Below are positions 34,088-45,186 of a stretch of 64,000 nucleotides of DNA, piece after piece; within the stretch, counting starts at the first letter, position 1, and the number at the start of each line of letters is the position of its first letter. The notes beneath the pieces were generated by a model that worked only from the letters and a program-made list of their open reading frames with translations, did not search any database and was not told the origin of the DNA. A program made the position numbers and the translations under genes. Source of the stretch: Vermamoeba vermiformis (taxonomy: Eukaryota; Tubulinea; Echinamoebida); assembly GCA_045837725.1 (NCBI GenBank), contig JBEWZL010000011.1, positions 124,001 through 188,000 of the forward strand, given 5' to 3'.

Positions 34088-35828
34088 ATGGAGAAGAGCA
34101 GTATTGTAGGCGCAGCAACCTCGTTGAAGGAAAAAACGAACGCGTTGCTCGATGACTTTTTGCTTCAGTTAACGTCATCTCTTGAGCTTCTCGAGCAACA
34201 AAAGAGCCCTTCTACTATTAAGGAGCATAAATTAGTGCTCGAGTTGGCCAAGTTGGATCCTGAATTGCTTGAACGATTGAACGCTGAGGCTGCCAGCAAA
34301 AATTTACCAGTGTTGGGTAAGAAAATTGGTTAAAAATTTGATTTATCTATCAAAAAATACTACGTTATTAAATAATATTATTCATATTTTAGAGCATCAA
34401 AAACTAATTTATTGAATTTTTAGCACATCTGTTGGAAATTGTGCCAATTTTATCAGCCGACGGCGGTTTACCAGAGAAAATTCCAGTATTGCCTAGCGAC
34501 AAAGCATTCGTATTAAATTATTCAGGCCATGAAGTAGTTTATAAAGTCCCTGCTGGCGTCTCAAAAATGACAGTCAAAATGTGGGGTGCTGGCGGTGGAT
34601 TTGGTGGTGATGCTGGCCTTGCTTATCTTAACAGCCAAAACAACAATAACGGAGGTGCTGGTGGTAAGTCCATTGTCAATTTCAATTCATTTTTTTGGTC
34701 CCAACGGATTCTAAGTGTCCCTTCATTAAATTGCAATATTACAGCATTAAATTCTGCTAATTTCATTCAAATATATGACGTTTAATTGATTAATACCATA
34801 ATTAATCGCTTAATTAGGCTTTACTACCATGACAATCTCCGTCAAAGAAGGTGATATTTTCAGATTCCGCGTTGGCGGTGGTGGCAAATCACGAGCGTAA
34901 GTTCTCTCTATATACTAGTGATTATAATAATTATAATATAGTAATTAATAATATACTATATTACACTTTCCATGTCTGATGTATTTCGTTGGTATTGAAT
35001 TGGCGTTTATTTTTGGAATTGACAATTTTGCTAATGAGCTAAAAATAGCGACGGATCGTACGGAGGATTCAACGGAGGCGGCACAGGAGGTATCGGAGAT
35101 CACAGCGGAGGCGGAGGCGGCGGTGCCTCGGACATTCGGACACGCGACGGAACTCGTCTTGCAGTTGCTGCTGGCGGAGGCGGTGGCGGAGGGTAAGTGC
35201 AATGCTTATTTCACTGAATACAAGCATGGCCACGTGATCGACATACCACTCAGAAGTCAAACAAAATCGATTATACAACGAAATTTTATGGGTGTTAGGT
35301 CTCATGTTTGTGTTCACTGAACGGCGCACAGATGCAATATCATATTACACTATCATATGTATAATATCATGTCCGAGTAGTCGACGCTAATTATCGTTCA
35401 TGAACAGCGGTTGGGGCCTCTGTTACGGCGGTGCAGGCGGTGGCGAGTGCGGTCAAGACGGATTCAACGGCACGTACGGCGGAGTACCTGGCTGCGGTGC
35501 ACGTGGAGGTCGCGGCGGACTTTCATCATCGCAGTGCAGACCAGCCACAGCTGAGCACGGTGGCGACGGTGCTACACTTCATCGCATGGGCGGTGGCGGT
35601 GGCGGCGGTGGCTACGGCGGAGGAGGCGGTGGTCTCTGGGCACTCGGCGGCGGTGGTGGCGCAGGCTACGTGAGCGAACTGGCCGATGCAGCTGTGAGCT
35701 ACAGCAAGGCTGGCAATGCACACGTGCCCGCTGAAGCAGAGCACGCGGACAGACAAGGTGCTGGTGACGGTGGCGTTGCGGGCAAAGAAAACGGTGCTAA
35801 TGGTCGCATTGTAGTGTCATTCCAGTAG
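34088..35828 (+). CDS. Glycine-rich protein with ALK/LTK-type glycine-rich domain
   Basis: Five exons. The first encodes a helical N-terminus (ATSLKEKTNALLDDFLLQLT). The rest is a glycine-rich fold: YSGHEVVYKVPAGVSKMTVK then MWGAGGGFGGDAG, TTMTISVKEGDIFRFRVGGG, GGFNGGGTGGIGDHSGGGGG, ASDIR, RLAVAAGGGGGGG, and a long exon with WGLCYGGAGGGECGQ and GRIVVSFQ at the end. The pattern of PxGV..MTVKMWGAGGG, GGGGxASDIR and RLxVAAGGGG matches the glycine-rich domain next to the kinase in ALK/LTK and many uncharacterised proteins. No signal peptide or membrane helix is seen, which is odd for this domain. The 35400-35828 exon is very GC-rich because of Gly codons. Confidence 0.75.
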
Positions 35829-36102
35829 AATAAAGTCGCACGTGTACAGTTGAACCGAACTTATGGATGTGCACTGGTCAAATTATTATTTTGGTTTAGC
35901 AGCACCGTCCCTGGTTCGTCTTCTTATCTAAGCGGATCGATACGTTAAAGAGGTGTTATTGAATTAAGCATGACTAGTGGTCTATTAGAATCTTGGTTTA
36001 AGAAAAATATACGTTATTTTCCTCTACAGTTTTACAGCAACAGCACCATTGGTCCGCTGCGAACTGATTTTGTTGTACGGCATCTTATTAATCGTAATCA
36101 TC

Positions 36103-37994
36103 ATGGTAAGCTATCGGACCGATAATGCAGCACTCACCTATAAAACTCATCCGTAATCGTGGTTTAAACAATTTTTATTGAAGTAATTAATTCACACCCC
36201 TCGTGCAAAATATTAATTGACTTTATTTGAGCTGTGAATTAATTTCCTGAATTATTTTCTAATATTTTTCGCCAGGACTACATCCGCGATACCTTACCAC
36301 AAGAGATCATCGACTTAATAAGGTCGTTTATGAACCTTAAAGCAAAACGCATAATGCGATCAACGAACAAATACTGGTTCAATTACATCAAATTAGACGA
36401 ATTTACAATTTATTTTGCACGACCAAAAACACTTCCCAACATTGTGCAGCATTTTCAGCAACTATACGGAGATCAATCAATAGGATTATCGTTAGAAAAG
36501 GTCGTTATAGGCAAATTAGAAGATTATCCAGTTCAGCATCTGGTTCAGTTGACGAATCTGACATCGTTATCAGTCAAATTCAGCCTAGGATCACTTGGCA
36601 GTCTCAAAAATGAAGGAACACTAACGAGTTTGACAAATTTACTCCGTTTATCACCAGCGCACGTTAATGATGGTAAATTTACCAACTTGACATCAATCGT
36701 GTATGGCAATGAAAAAACACGTGCTCACCTCACACTTTACACCAAGCTGCGCGAGCTAACAATCGGATTATATCAATACAAAGGAAATCCATTTGAACTA
36801 GTCGCCAACCCTAGCTTATTAACCAAATTTGATATCGGAGTATCGCAAATGGAAGTCCCTTTGGATTGCGCCAACTTGATGACTCAGTTCAAAAATTTGA
36901 AAGCGATGAAATATTATCAAATTGCAGACGGAACTTTGCCGAGAATATTTCAATATTTAACGGGTCTAGAACGATTAGAATTATGTCGTGGCTTTCCACA
37001 AGACGACATACTTCTGTTGACTCGATTGACGTCCTTGATCGGAATTTCTCTTGTGGATCGAGGAGACATTATTGCCCAGCTATCCGTTTTTCAAAATTTG
37101 AAGCAACTCCTAATACCGCGGACAAAGAACGAGAGCTATTCATTTTTAGAATCTTTGACAGCGTTGGAAGAGTTGCAGCTTCATTACGTTGGTGTCAGTG
37201 TGGGCAGCGAAGGATTAAAATTCATAAATTCTCAGAAATTAACTCGATTGGAGATTAACAACGCAGCGGAATTCTTCAATTCGGATCTATTATCAACACT
37301 TCACACTCTACGAGAGCTTCGAATAAGCGAATTTATGCAAAACAAAGTCCAAAAAAGTTACGATGCACTGACGAGTTTGACGAACTTGACCTTCTTGTAT
37401 TTATTAACACAAACACCAAATTCAGCTCGACTTACAGTGCTAAATAGCTTATTGCACTTAAAGGAGCTGAAAATTTCAAGCTACAATGATGTCACTTACA
37501 CGCATCCGGATCTGACGTTCAGCAATTTGACCAATTTGGAAGCGCTAGTTCTCGGCTGTTGTACTTCGCAAACGTTATACGAAGGACTATCTTATTTAAC
37601 TCAATTAACGTGCGTCGACATCAACTTATCCGCCGAAGAATTCAGGCAAAATCCCTATGTGTTTAGTCAAATGACGCAATTACGAAAGTTGGCTTTCTCG
37701 AAACAAGTCTCATCGGATCGATTATGGGACTGGGTGACGTGTTTGACTAACTTGGAACATTTGGATGTTTGGCGAGTGGACTCCGAAGACATTATAGAGT
37801 CATTTTCAGTATTAACAAACTTGAAAGTGCTTAATATGAGAAGATCGCATAAAGTCAAAGGAATTCACTTGACAAAACTGACCACCTTGCAAACACTGTA
37901 TTTCATTTCGAAACCAGCGAGAAAACTCTACGAGAAGAATCATCTGCTCATTGAAAAATTAACTCGCTTGGCTTCCAAAGACTTTCGGTCATAA
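36103..37994 (+). CDS. F-box / leucine-rich repeat protein 1
   Basis: The likely first exon is only an ATG (36103-36105, then GTAAGC). An in-phase acceptor at 36275 gives MDYIRDTLPQEIIDLIRSFM, an F-box, followed by KAKRIMRSTNKYWFNYI. About 500 residues of irregular leucine-rich repeats follow in a single exon (LTNLTSLSVKF, LTGLERLELCRGF, LTALEELQLHYV, LTNLTFLYLL, LTNLEALVLGCC, LTNLEHLDVW, LTNLKVLNMRR, LTTLQTLYF). Such proteins are substrate receptors of SCF ubiquitin ligases. A paralogue lies at 47714, on the other side of the nested transposons. The frame is fully open. Confidence 0.85.
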
Positions 37995-38280
37995 TAAACA
38001 ATTTTTTGCTACAAAACTGATGGACGAAGATCTGCAATCTTTTTTGGCGCATCAGTTCGTCTGTCCTTGATTTAACAAAAGCAGATTAAACTAGGATCGG
38101 AATGAGCGGATCAAATAAGGAGCTTACAAGTAGACGATAGCACTCAAGACACTCTCTTTGCCATAGAGAGTGCTACTAATGCTAGCGTGCCAGGAACTGC
38201 CGCCCTTGATCAATCAGGGGACAAGTTGTGAATTAAAAACACAAACAAAACACACCATCAAGCTTCCAACATAAATAATT
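37995..38280. other. Spacer between the LRR gene and the outer transposon
   Basis: AT-rich spacer with a small hairpin-like inverted repeat around 38151-38173 (ACTCTCT then AGAGAGT). No gene is visible. The outer element's target duplication begins at 38281. Confidence 0.4.
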
Positions 38281-38285
38281 GGTTT

Positions 38286-38317
38286 TGTTACCGCCACTTT
38301 TGACTCTATGACACGGC
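38286..38317 (+). repeat. Left inverted repeat of the outer transposon
   Basis: Begins TGTTACCGCCACTTTTGACT. It pairs with the right end at about 30 of 32 positions. Weaker similarity continues to about 70 bp (a CAGCTGGTTTT block). Preceded by the GGTTT duplication. Confidence 0.9.
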
Positions 38318-38475
38318 ACACAAAACGGCGAAATCACTTCAGCTGGTTTTGACTCACAACGCACCCTCCGCGATTCTTCTTGTTACTTGTGCAAAATTAT
38401 TTGGAGTGTTGTGTTATAGTATTGACAATATAAATACCCAATAATGATTCAAATTTTTATCTTCAAATCGTTCAA

Positions 38476-40556
38476 ATGGATGACTGGCAGTACCAAGTGT
38501 ATTGCCGAATCCTGCAAGGATCAGAAGCTCCCTTTGATGTGCCGGATGTCCCACAGCTTAGTCGACATCAGAAGAACAGTCATCGTAGAGTCGCAAAAGC
38601 AAATTTTTGTTTAATTGATGGTAAATTATATCAACGAGTGAAATTCAACGAGACAGTTCAAGTCAGCTTAAAGCCTGTAGAACAGATGGCTGAAACCCCA
38701 GTTATTGGAGTTGATTTTATTCTACAAAAGCAGAAGAACTCAAAATTAGTGCCTGTTGCAAAGTGCGTAAATTTTTTGATCGGATTTGGCATTAAAATTC
38801 TTATTTAGGGCTTCTGAAAAGCAGCAGTGGCTGCGTCGTGCTCATGACGAAAATGGTCACCAAGGACGCGATGCCACATTAAAGTTCCTGCGAGGCAGTA
38901 TACACTGGCATGGAGTTAAATCTGACGTTAGCGACCACATCCGAGTCTGTGATACTTGCCAGCGTACTAGAACAGATTACACTGTTGCTCCCTTGCAACA
39001 CATTATTCCAGAGTACGTTAAATATTAAATTGGTTTGGATCAAATTAATTAATTTTGATTGCAATAAGGAAGCCCAACGTCCGATGGCAGATTGATTTTA
39101 CAACTGTTGCAGGGCATCAAGGCTATTTGTTAATAGTTATTGATTGCTTTAGTAAGCACGTTTGGTTCAAATGGCTGCCGACAAAAGAGTCATCTGGTGT
39201 GACTGCATTCCTGTTGTCTATTTTCAAAAAAGAAGGCCAGAGACCAAAAATAATTCAATCTGACAATGGTGGCGAGTTTATCTCTGAAGCGATGAATCAG
39301 ATCGCTGCTGAATTCAACATTGAAATTATTCATGGCCGGCCATGCCACCCGCAATCACAAGGTGAGTATTAATTAATTAAATGACATTTTTTAATCAATT
39401 ATTTAATAGGAAATGTTGAGCGGGTGAACAAAACTATTAAAGCAATGCTTTACAAGTTAATCCGTGCAGCAAAAGAACAAAACCGTCCTTACTCTGTTAG
39501 TAAGTTGATTGAGAATGTTATAGACATCTACAACAATTCGTCGCACTCATCAACTGGTTTCACTCCTTTGGAACTGCAACGTCCAGTTTTGCTGAGCCCA
39601 ACGCACGCACAAACACCACGCGAGATCTTGGCTGAACAACGACTGCAACTAGCTGGCCTATTTGCTCGTGCTCATGAGCAATTACAACGTGCTGCTCAGA
39701 AGGCCGACAAAGTTCACAATAAGAAGTATTCCACCAAGATTCGAATCTTTAAAGTCGGAGATCGGGTGCTCTACAAAATCCCAAAACAACTACGAAAAAA
39801 AGGCCAACCAGGCTATGATTGTGAAGCTGAAGTAGTTACAGTGCATCGCAACTCGCGTTACTCATTAAAATTCACAAGCAATGCCCCTCCAAACTCAAAC
39901 AGGACGTTCAACGCAAATGAATTTAAGCTGTATTATGGTAAGTAATTTTAATTTTATTTGATTTAATTATTGACGCATCTATTTAGCAAATCCATTAAAC
40001 AACAATTCTGACGAGCAGGAGCCAGGTAAAAATTGCACAGGCCTTACAAGTTAACTAATATTTGAAAAGAAGTCGTTGCTGAACCATCGAATGAACCAAA
40101 GAGCCAGGATGAAGACTCGGAACGTACGTAGCCTTTTATTCAAACAAATTTCGTCTGACTATTCCATGTAGTGTTTGAGGTGAACTACAGTGCCGAGAGC
40201 ACATCAGACGACAATACAGCTGACAATAACCACAATGCCGAAGGTGATTACGTAGAATACTCGCTGAGCCTCTCAGATGTTGAGGTGGAGAACCAACTCG
40301 CACTGTTGTTGGAATCGGAAGAGGAGCCTTCAGCACAAGAAAATAACACAAACGTGATGGTTAGCAGCGCACATGAAGAGTCCTCAGTTTCAGAGCCAGG
40401 TGAGTCATTAAATTTTTAGTGACGTTGGATTAAATAATTTAAATATTATTCACAGACTATCTGACATATAGACCAAAACCCCGAGGCCAAATTGCACGCA
40501 AACCTGGGGTTTCTGAATGTCATCAATTCAGGCTGCTTGGATCGCCAAAGAAGTAG
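38476..40556 (+). CDS. DD35E integrase-type transposase of the outer element
   Basis: Eight exons join in frame. The N-terminal part carries an integrase zinc-binding H2C2 region (RRAHDENGHQG, DHIRVCDTCQRTR). The catalytic core shows the three acidic residues: Asp in RWQIDFTT, Asp in QSDNGGEF, and Glu in QGNVERVNK, with 35 residues between the last two. A C-terminal SH3-like part follows (FKVGDRVLYKIPKQL, RYSLKF). Then comes an acidic, probably disordered tail split by several small introns, ending in FRLLGSPKK. It would bind the TGTTACC ends and insert the element. Being rich in spliceosomal introns is notable for a transposase. All catalytic residues are present, so it could be active. Confidence 0.88.
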
Positions 40557-40689
40557 ATCAACCGATTCAGATGGAATAATTTTTATTATCATTATTAATA
40601 ACAATCATATTTAATCAACACACCAACATATTAATATCATCTTGTCACGTTTAAAACACCTAATAAATGAAAAGGCTAAAATTAGTCAC

Positions 40690-40731
40690 ATCGAAAGGTA
40701 TTGTAAAAACCCAGTTGGGTATATTTCATTT
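40690..40731 (+). repeat. Left inverted repeat of the nested element
   Basis: Begins ATCGAAAGGTATTGTAAAAA. It contains a small palindrome ACCCAGTTGGGT, with ACCCATTTGGGT at the other end. The stop codon of the minus-strand gene lies only 12 bp inside it. Confidence 0.9.
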
Positions 40732-40742
40732 ATTTTAGATAA

Positions 40743-43700
40743 TCATTTGCTCAATCTCTTCTTTTCATAGTCAGCCCATACTTCATTCTTGCTTTGGTCT
40801 GCATCTATGAAGCAATTACGTGGCTCCCAGGACTGTTGTCCTCCATCCCAAAGTACCAGCCATTCTAACTTACGTCCAACTTTTCGGTGGTCTATAATAC
40901 TTTTAACTACCCATTCTGCCTCATCTGCAAACAAAAATGAGTTACAATTAAGTATAAACCTACGATTTACCTTCAACCTGTCGTTTACGCTTCTTTAAAT
41001 TGACCATTGTTGGTTCTTTTTCTGATGAGACCACAAGCTCTGGTACTTCACGTTTAACTTGGCCAATCTGGAACAAATCTGTCACAACTTTCACTTCTTC
41101 TGTTCTCTCCAGACCTTTGTAATATTCAATGCCCTGTAATGTGTTAGTAACTGAATACTAAAGTACAATCCTCACCTTTTCAGAAAGAAATTTAGATGTC
41201 TTTGTCACTATTGTGGCTATCAACTCCTTGGACACAGGGTTTGGTTGAAGTGCTATAGGTTGGGCTGATGGAGAATGACTAAACACAGATTCTTCAACTT
41301 CAATCCATTGTTCATCGAGAGATTTTTGTTTGAACAGGAGTGTTGGAGTGCCATCAAGTCCTTTCTTTAGCCAAAAAGCATATTTGTCTTTGTGACCACT
41401 CATTGATGAGCAGAATGTGAGAAACCACTTTTTCCAGGAAAGAATGGGCCATTGGAGTTCATGAATATACACATCCTTGGAATAGATTGACTTTGCAAAT
41501 GTAATAGCATCATTCATAGTTTCAATAACTTTCCATTGGAAGTAAGTATGAAATGGTTGAAATAGTCGGTCAATATCTTCATGTGTGTGGCCAGGTTGTA
41601 AATAATGAATGAAAACCTCTTCAAACCACTCATTGTGCACTAGTAATGCTGCAAATTGAAGCAAATATTGATTTTTGCCTTCAGCTGCACTGTTATCAAC
41701 TTGTAAATACAGTGTTGTTGGTCTATTTTGTGGTTGAATTGATAGCAAAGATTCTTTCAAATGATGGAACAGGAGTGAGATGTAAAAGTCTGCATCTGCA
41801 ATGTAATCAGACTCCTTGAAAAACACTAACTCTTTCTTGTTCAGCCCATGGTTAATGAAGCCTACAAAGCTTGCTTGCAAAAGATTAATATTAGCCCATT
41901 CTTTTGGCATTGGATGGTGCTGAGGAAGTTGAAAACTGCCACTTTTGTCTGTAATGATGCTCATCTTCAAAAAGGGTTGCTTAATGGCAATATCTGTTCT
42001 TTGCCGATACATCTGCCTGTCCTTTGTTATATAATCTATGTGTTCATTCATCTGCTGTTTCAATTGCAACAGCTTATCTTCTGAAGGGCACTGTAGTCGC
42101 CGTTGTTTAATCAATAAACAGGTTGAGCACTTGCCAAGTCGAGTCTCCTTTGGTCTTTTAACATTCTAAAATCTTTAGCAAAATTGAAAGATGCACATAG
42201 TAACTTACTGCAAACCATTTGCGCTTGACCTGCTTGAAAGTTTCATAGCTTGGTGTGTCAACTCCTGGGTGAAGATTGGCAAATTCTCCAGAAAACAGAT
42301 TGTACCATTCCTTCACACTTGCATTGGTTAGCAATTGCAGTATCAGAACAAGAACTTACGTCATGTGTGATGGTAAGTGAATTTCATCTTTAGTTGGCAC
42401 ATAATCACCATATGTATTGCAATAGTTTTGGATCCAAGCAGCTACTGAGTCTCTCTTTGGGGAGTCATACACCCGAAAGCAATTACCATGCATATGAGCC
42501 TTTGTACCATTTAGGTATTGCTGCTTGCATTGAATAACCTTGTCGACAGACACTCCATAAACTCTGCAAAATGCAAGCTGACAAACTGATACACCTCCCA
42601 CCAGGAAAACAACAGCTGGGCTATCAATGTTCATGTTTGTTTCAAAAAATTTCATAAGCCACTTGGTTTTCTGACTGTCATTGAGCTCAGCCACCATCTT
42701 GCGGCTTTCCAGAATCTGGCTGGTACTGAAGAGTTCAGTACATCTAGCCTTACAACAGTTTGTAGCTGCAACTGGAAAGGGTTAGTTACATCTTATATTT
42801 GCAAGTTCTAAGTACCTTTGTTAATTGAATCAGCCCCAAGTAACTTTTGTTTTTTTAATGACTTGAGTTTTTCAGATGGAATGATATTCTTTGTTAGGAT
42901 TTGGAACAGATTCTGTGAGGCAATTGGGGTACCATCTGGCTGCACTTGCAAGGTAGTAAATAGGTCTTTTGCATTGATGGCTTTTGAAACAGGTACAGAA
43001 TTCTAACAAGAGTTAATGCTTAGATAAAGAGCTAAACCAGGTTAAATTACCTGTCGTTTTAAGTACACAATGTGGTCATAATATATCTTAGATTTGCTTG
43101 TTTCAAGTGTTTCAGCCACTGGAGTGGCAATTCCTTCATTTTGCATGCCATCATAGAAATACAAGACTGACTGTTGAACAAAATAGCAAGTAGTGTGGGC
43201 TCCAGTGCACATCATAACAGCTAATAGGTCATACTGACAATTGTTGACAGTTAAAACTGGCTCGATGGTTATATTTGGGTTGCTAAATTGCCTTTTGAGT
43301 CTTCCTAACTCGATAGTCAAAACTTGTGGCAGCTCCAATGTACCTACACAGTTTAATATCAAATTCGTTTTCTTCTAATTGAACTTACGATGTTCAACAG
43401 GTTGTATGCCACAATCATAGCAGTTGATGGGTAGCTGGCAGTTGTAATCTGCTAAGTGGTTGAGTGCAGCTTGGAGTGAGAGTGTACTGTCAGTCAGTTT
43501 TTCTTCAACAAAAACTGCCGCTTGATGAAATAGCTTTGTTGTTGTAGGACATTTGCAGTGACTAACAACTTTAAGAGTAGAGGCAAATAATGCTGATTCG
43601 GCAATTGACAGAGTTTTGAAAGCTGCCGTTAGTATTGCACCAATTGAGACGTAAGTCTTGCAAGGCACCCAACCTACAACAGGACCAAGGGCATCTATCA

Positions 43701-43940
43701 GATCCAATTTTAATTGGTGTAGCCTGTCACTGGATAGTGGTCCATTATTAATCCAACTGGTCAATAGTTTAAAAAAGTCACTCTCGAACTTGTGTCCAGG
43801 CAATCTTTGCAGCACTAGCCGAAGAACAAAGCCAACTGTCTCAATAGTGCATAGGTCATTCATATCTACCATTGTTAGGTTGTTCTATTAATAGTGCTTA
43901 TCTTACTGTTAGAGCCCCATTGAAAGCCTTGGAATGTCAT
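40743..43940 (-). CDS. USP peptidase - DDE-like transposase - chromodomain fusion protein
   Basis: About nine exons join in frame from the ATG at 43940 (MTFQGFQWGSN) to the TGA at 40743. Part 1 (43940-42800) resembles a ubiquitin-specific peptidase: a possible Cys box (NNMNDLCTIETVGFVLRLVL), two CxxC-type pairs (HCKCP, NCYDCG), STLSLQAALNHL, LELPQVLTIELGRLKRQF, and a His box (YDLLAVMMCTGAHTTCYFV). Part 2 begins with a helix-turn-helix-like segment (VSVCQLAFCRVYGVSVDKVI), a Cys finger (LGKCSTCLL) and a DDE-like core with Asp in IITDKSG, Asp in LQVDNSA (41695) and Glu in GHTHEDID (41578), 38 residues between the last two. Part 3 is a chromodomain (EWVVKSIIDHRKVG, EWLVLWDGGQQSWEP), as in integrases that target heterochromatin. 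It is probably the transposase. The USP part might remove ubiquitin from chromatin or protect the protein. Confidence 0.83.
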
Positions 43941-45186
43941 TTTCCTGAAGTAACAGTATTAACGAGCTGCACATTAATAGTGATTTTTAAAATCAATACG
44001 GTTGATCAATTTTGTATCATTATATGATGATCAATAGCATAGAATAATAAGAGTTGTTCGGCAAAGTAGTGCTGTTTTACATCAGCAGCAAGAGGGCTGA
44101 TGATACCACTGTGAGCCCCTACGATTTTAGCTAGCCATAACAGTGCCATATATATATTAGATGCAATGAATAACAGCCAGCATTATATTTAGTTGAGTTC
44201 GGCAAAGTCGTGCTGCGCGCGCAGTTGAAGTTAAAGTCACATAACGTCAGTGTTGGGCAATCATGATTTTTCTTACCAAAATCAATTGCATATATAAACT
44301 ACATGAGGTATTATAATACCATATATATACTTAATAGAGTTCGGCAAAGTCTAGGTAAGGCACAGAAATTGTCAAAACAGATGGCCCGAGAGAACTTTAC
44401 TTGCATTAACTCAATAGTCCAGCTACTGCCATTACTAATAGCATAAATAATTGTAAGCACAATGACTAGGGATAGGAGTGACTTCAATTCTCTTTTACTC
44501 ATGAGTAGTGGATCTTGTCAGATCTAGATCGGCAGAACTGAACTAGCAAAACTAGCTTTAAAATATATATCAAAGCATTAGTATTGCTCATTGTATATGT
44601 ACAAAGGCATATACCATGTTTGAAACAATTTGGTTAATTAGTAATGATACTATAGATTGAAAACCCTCTAACGGCAAGGATTTGACTGGTGCACGAGACA
44701 GAACAGATACTAGGCCTTTTGAATATGCAATTATCAGCCCCAAAATAATAGATATAGGATATATATAATATAAGCAGCATACATATGTTATTATTATGTA
44801 TTATGTTGATACCTAACAATTTCCGAGCTGGATATGAAATTATGCCGATCAATTTTCTCCTCAAAAATTCAAAATAGCCATTGAACTAGCATATTTAAAT
44901 TATTATAAAGCATATATAATTATAAATTGATATATGGCTTCATATGTAATAATTTCCGAGCAACATGAAAAGTTAAATCCACCTTGACTTACATTAGTTT
45001 TGAATCCATTGAGTTGTCTTGATAATGATGTGTTGATTGAGGTATATAATAGGTGATCTGAACTATAGGTGTTGTTTAATGTTATTATTGGAATGAAATA
45101 ATGGTCAGATAACTTCTCAGTAGCAAGAGCCCTGGTTAATTTCCTTTTATGGGTAACCAAATCCAATTGTCCTCGGAAATCATTAC
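43941..45186. repeat. Central non-coding block of the nested element with spaced repeats
   Basis: About 1.25 kb between the two divergent genes, without a supported open frame. GTTCGGCAAAGT occurs at 44056, 44197 and 44339, spaced 141 and 142 bp. The first two copies share a longer GTTCGGCAAAGTNGTGCTG, and CCATATATATA follows two of them at a similar distance, so this looks like an old tandem repeat or an array of binding sites. A second pair, AATTTCCGAGC, lies at about 44819 and 44951, 132 bp apart. It probably contains the promoters of both genes. Confidence 0.65.

Noticed and set aside
35069-35756. Long antisense frames over the glycine-rich exons
   Set aside because: Shadow frames of GGN-rich coding sequence.
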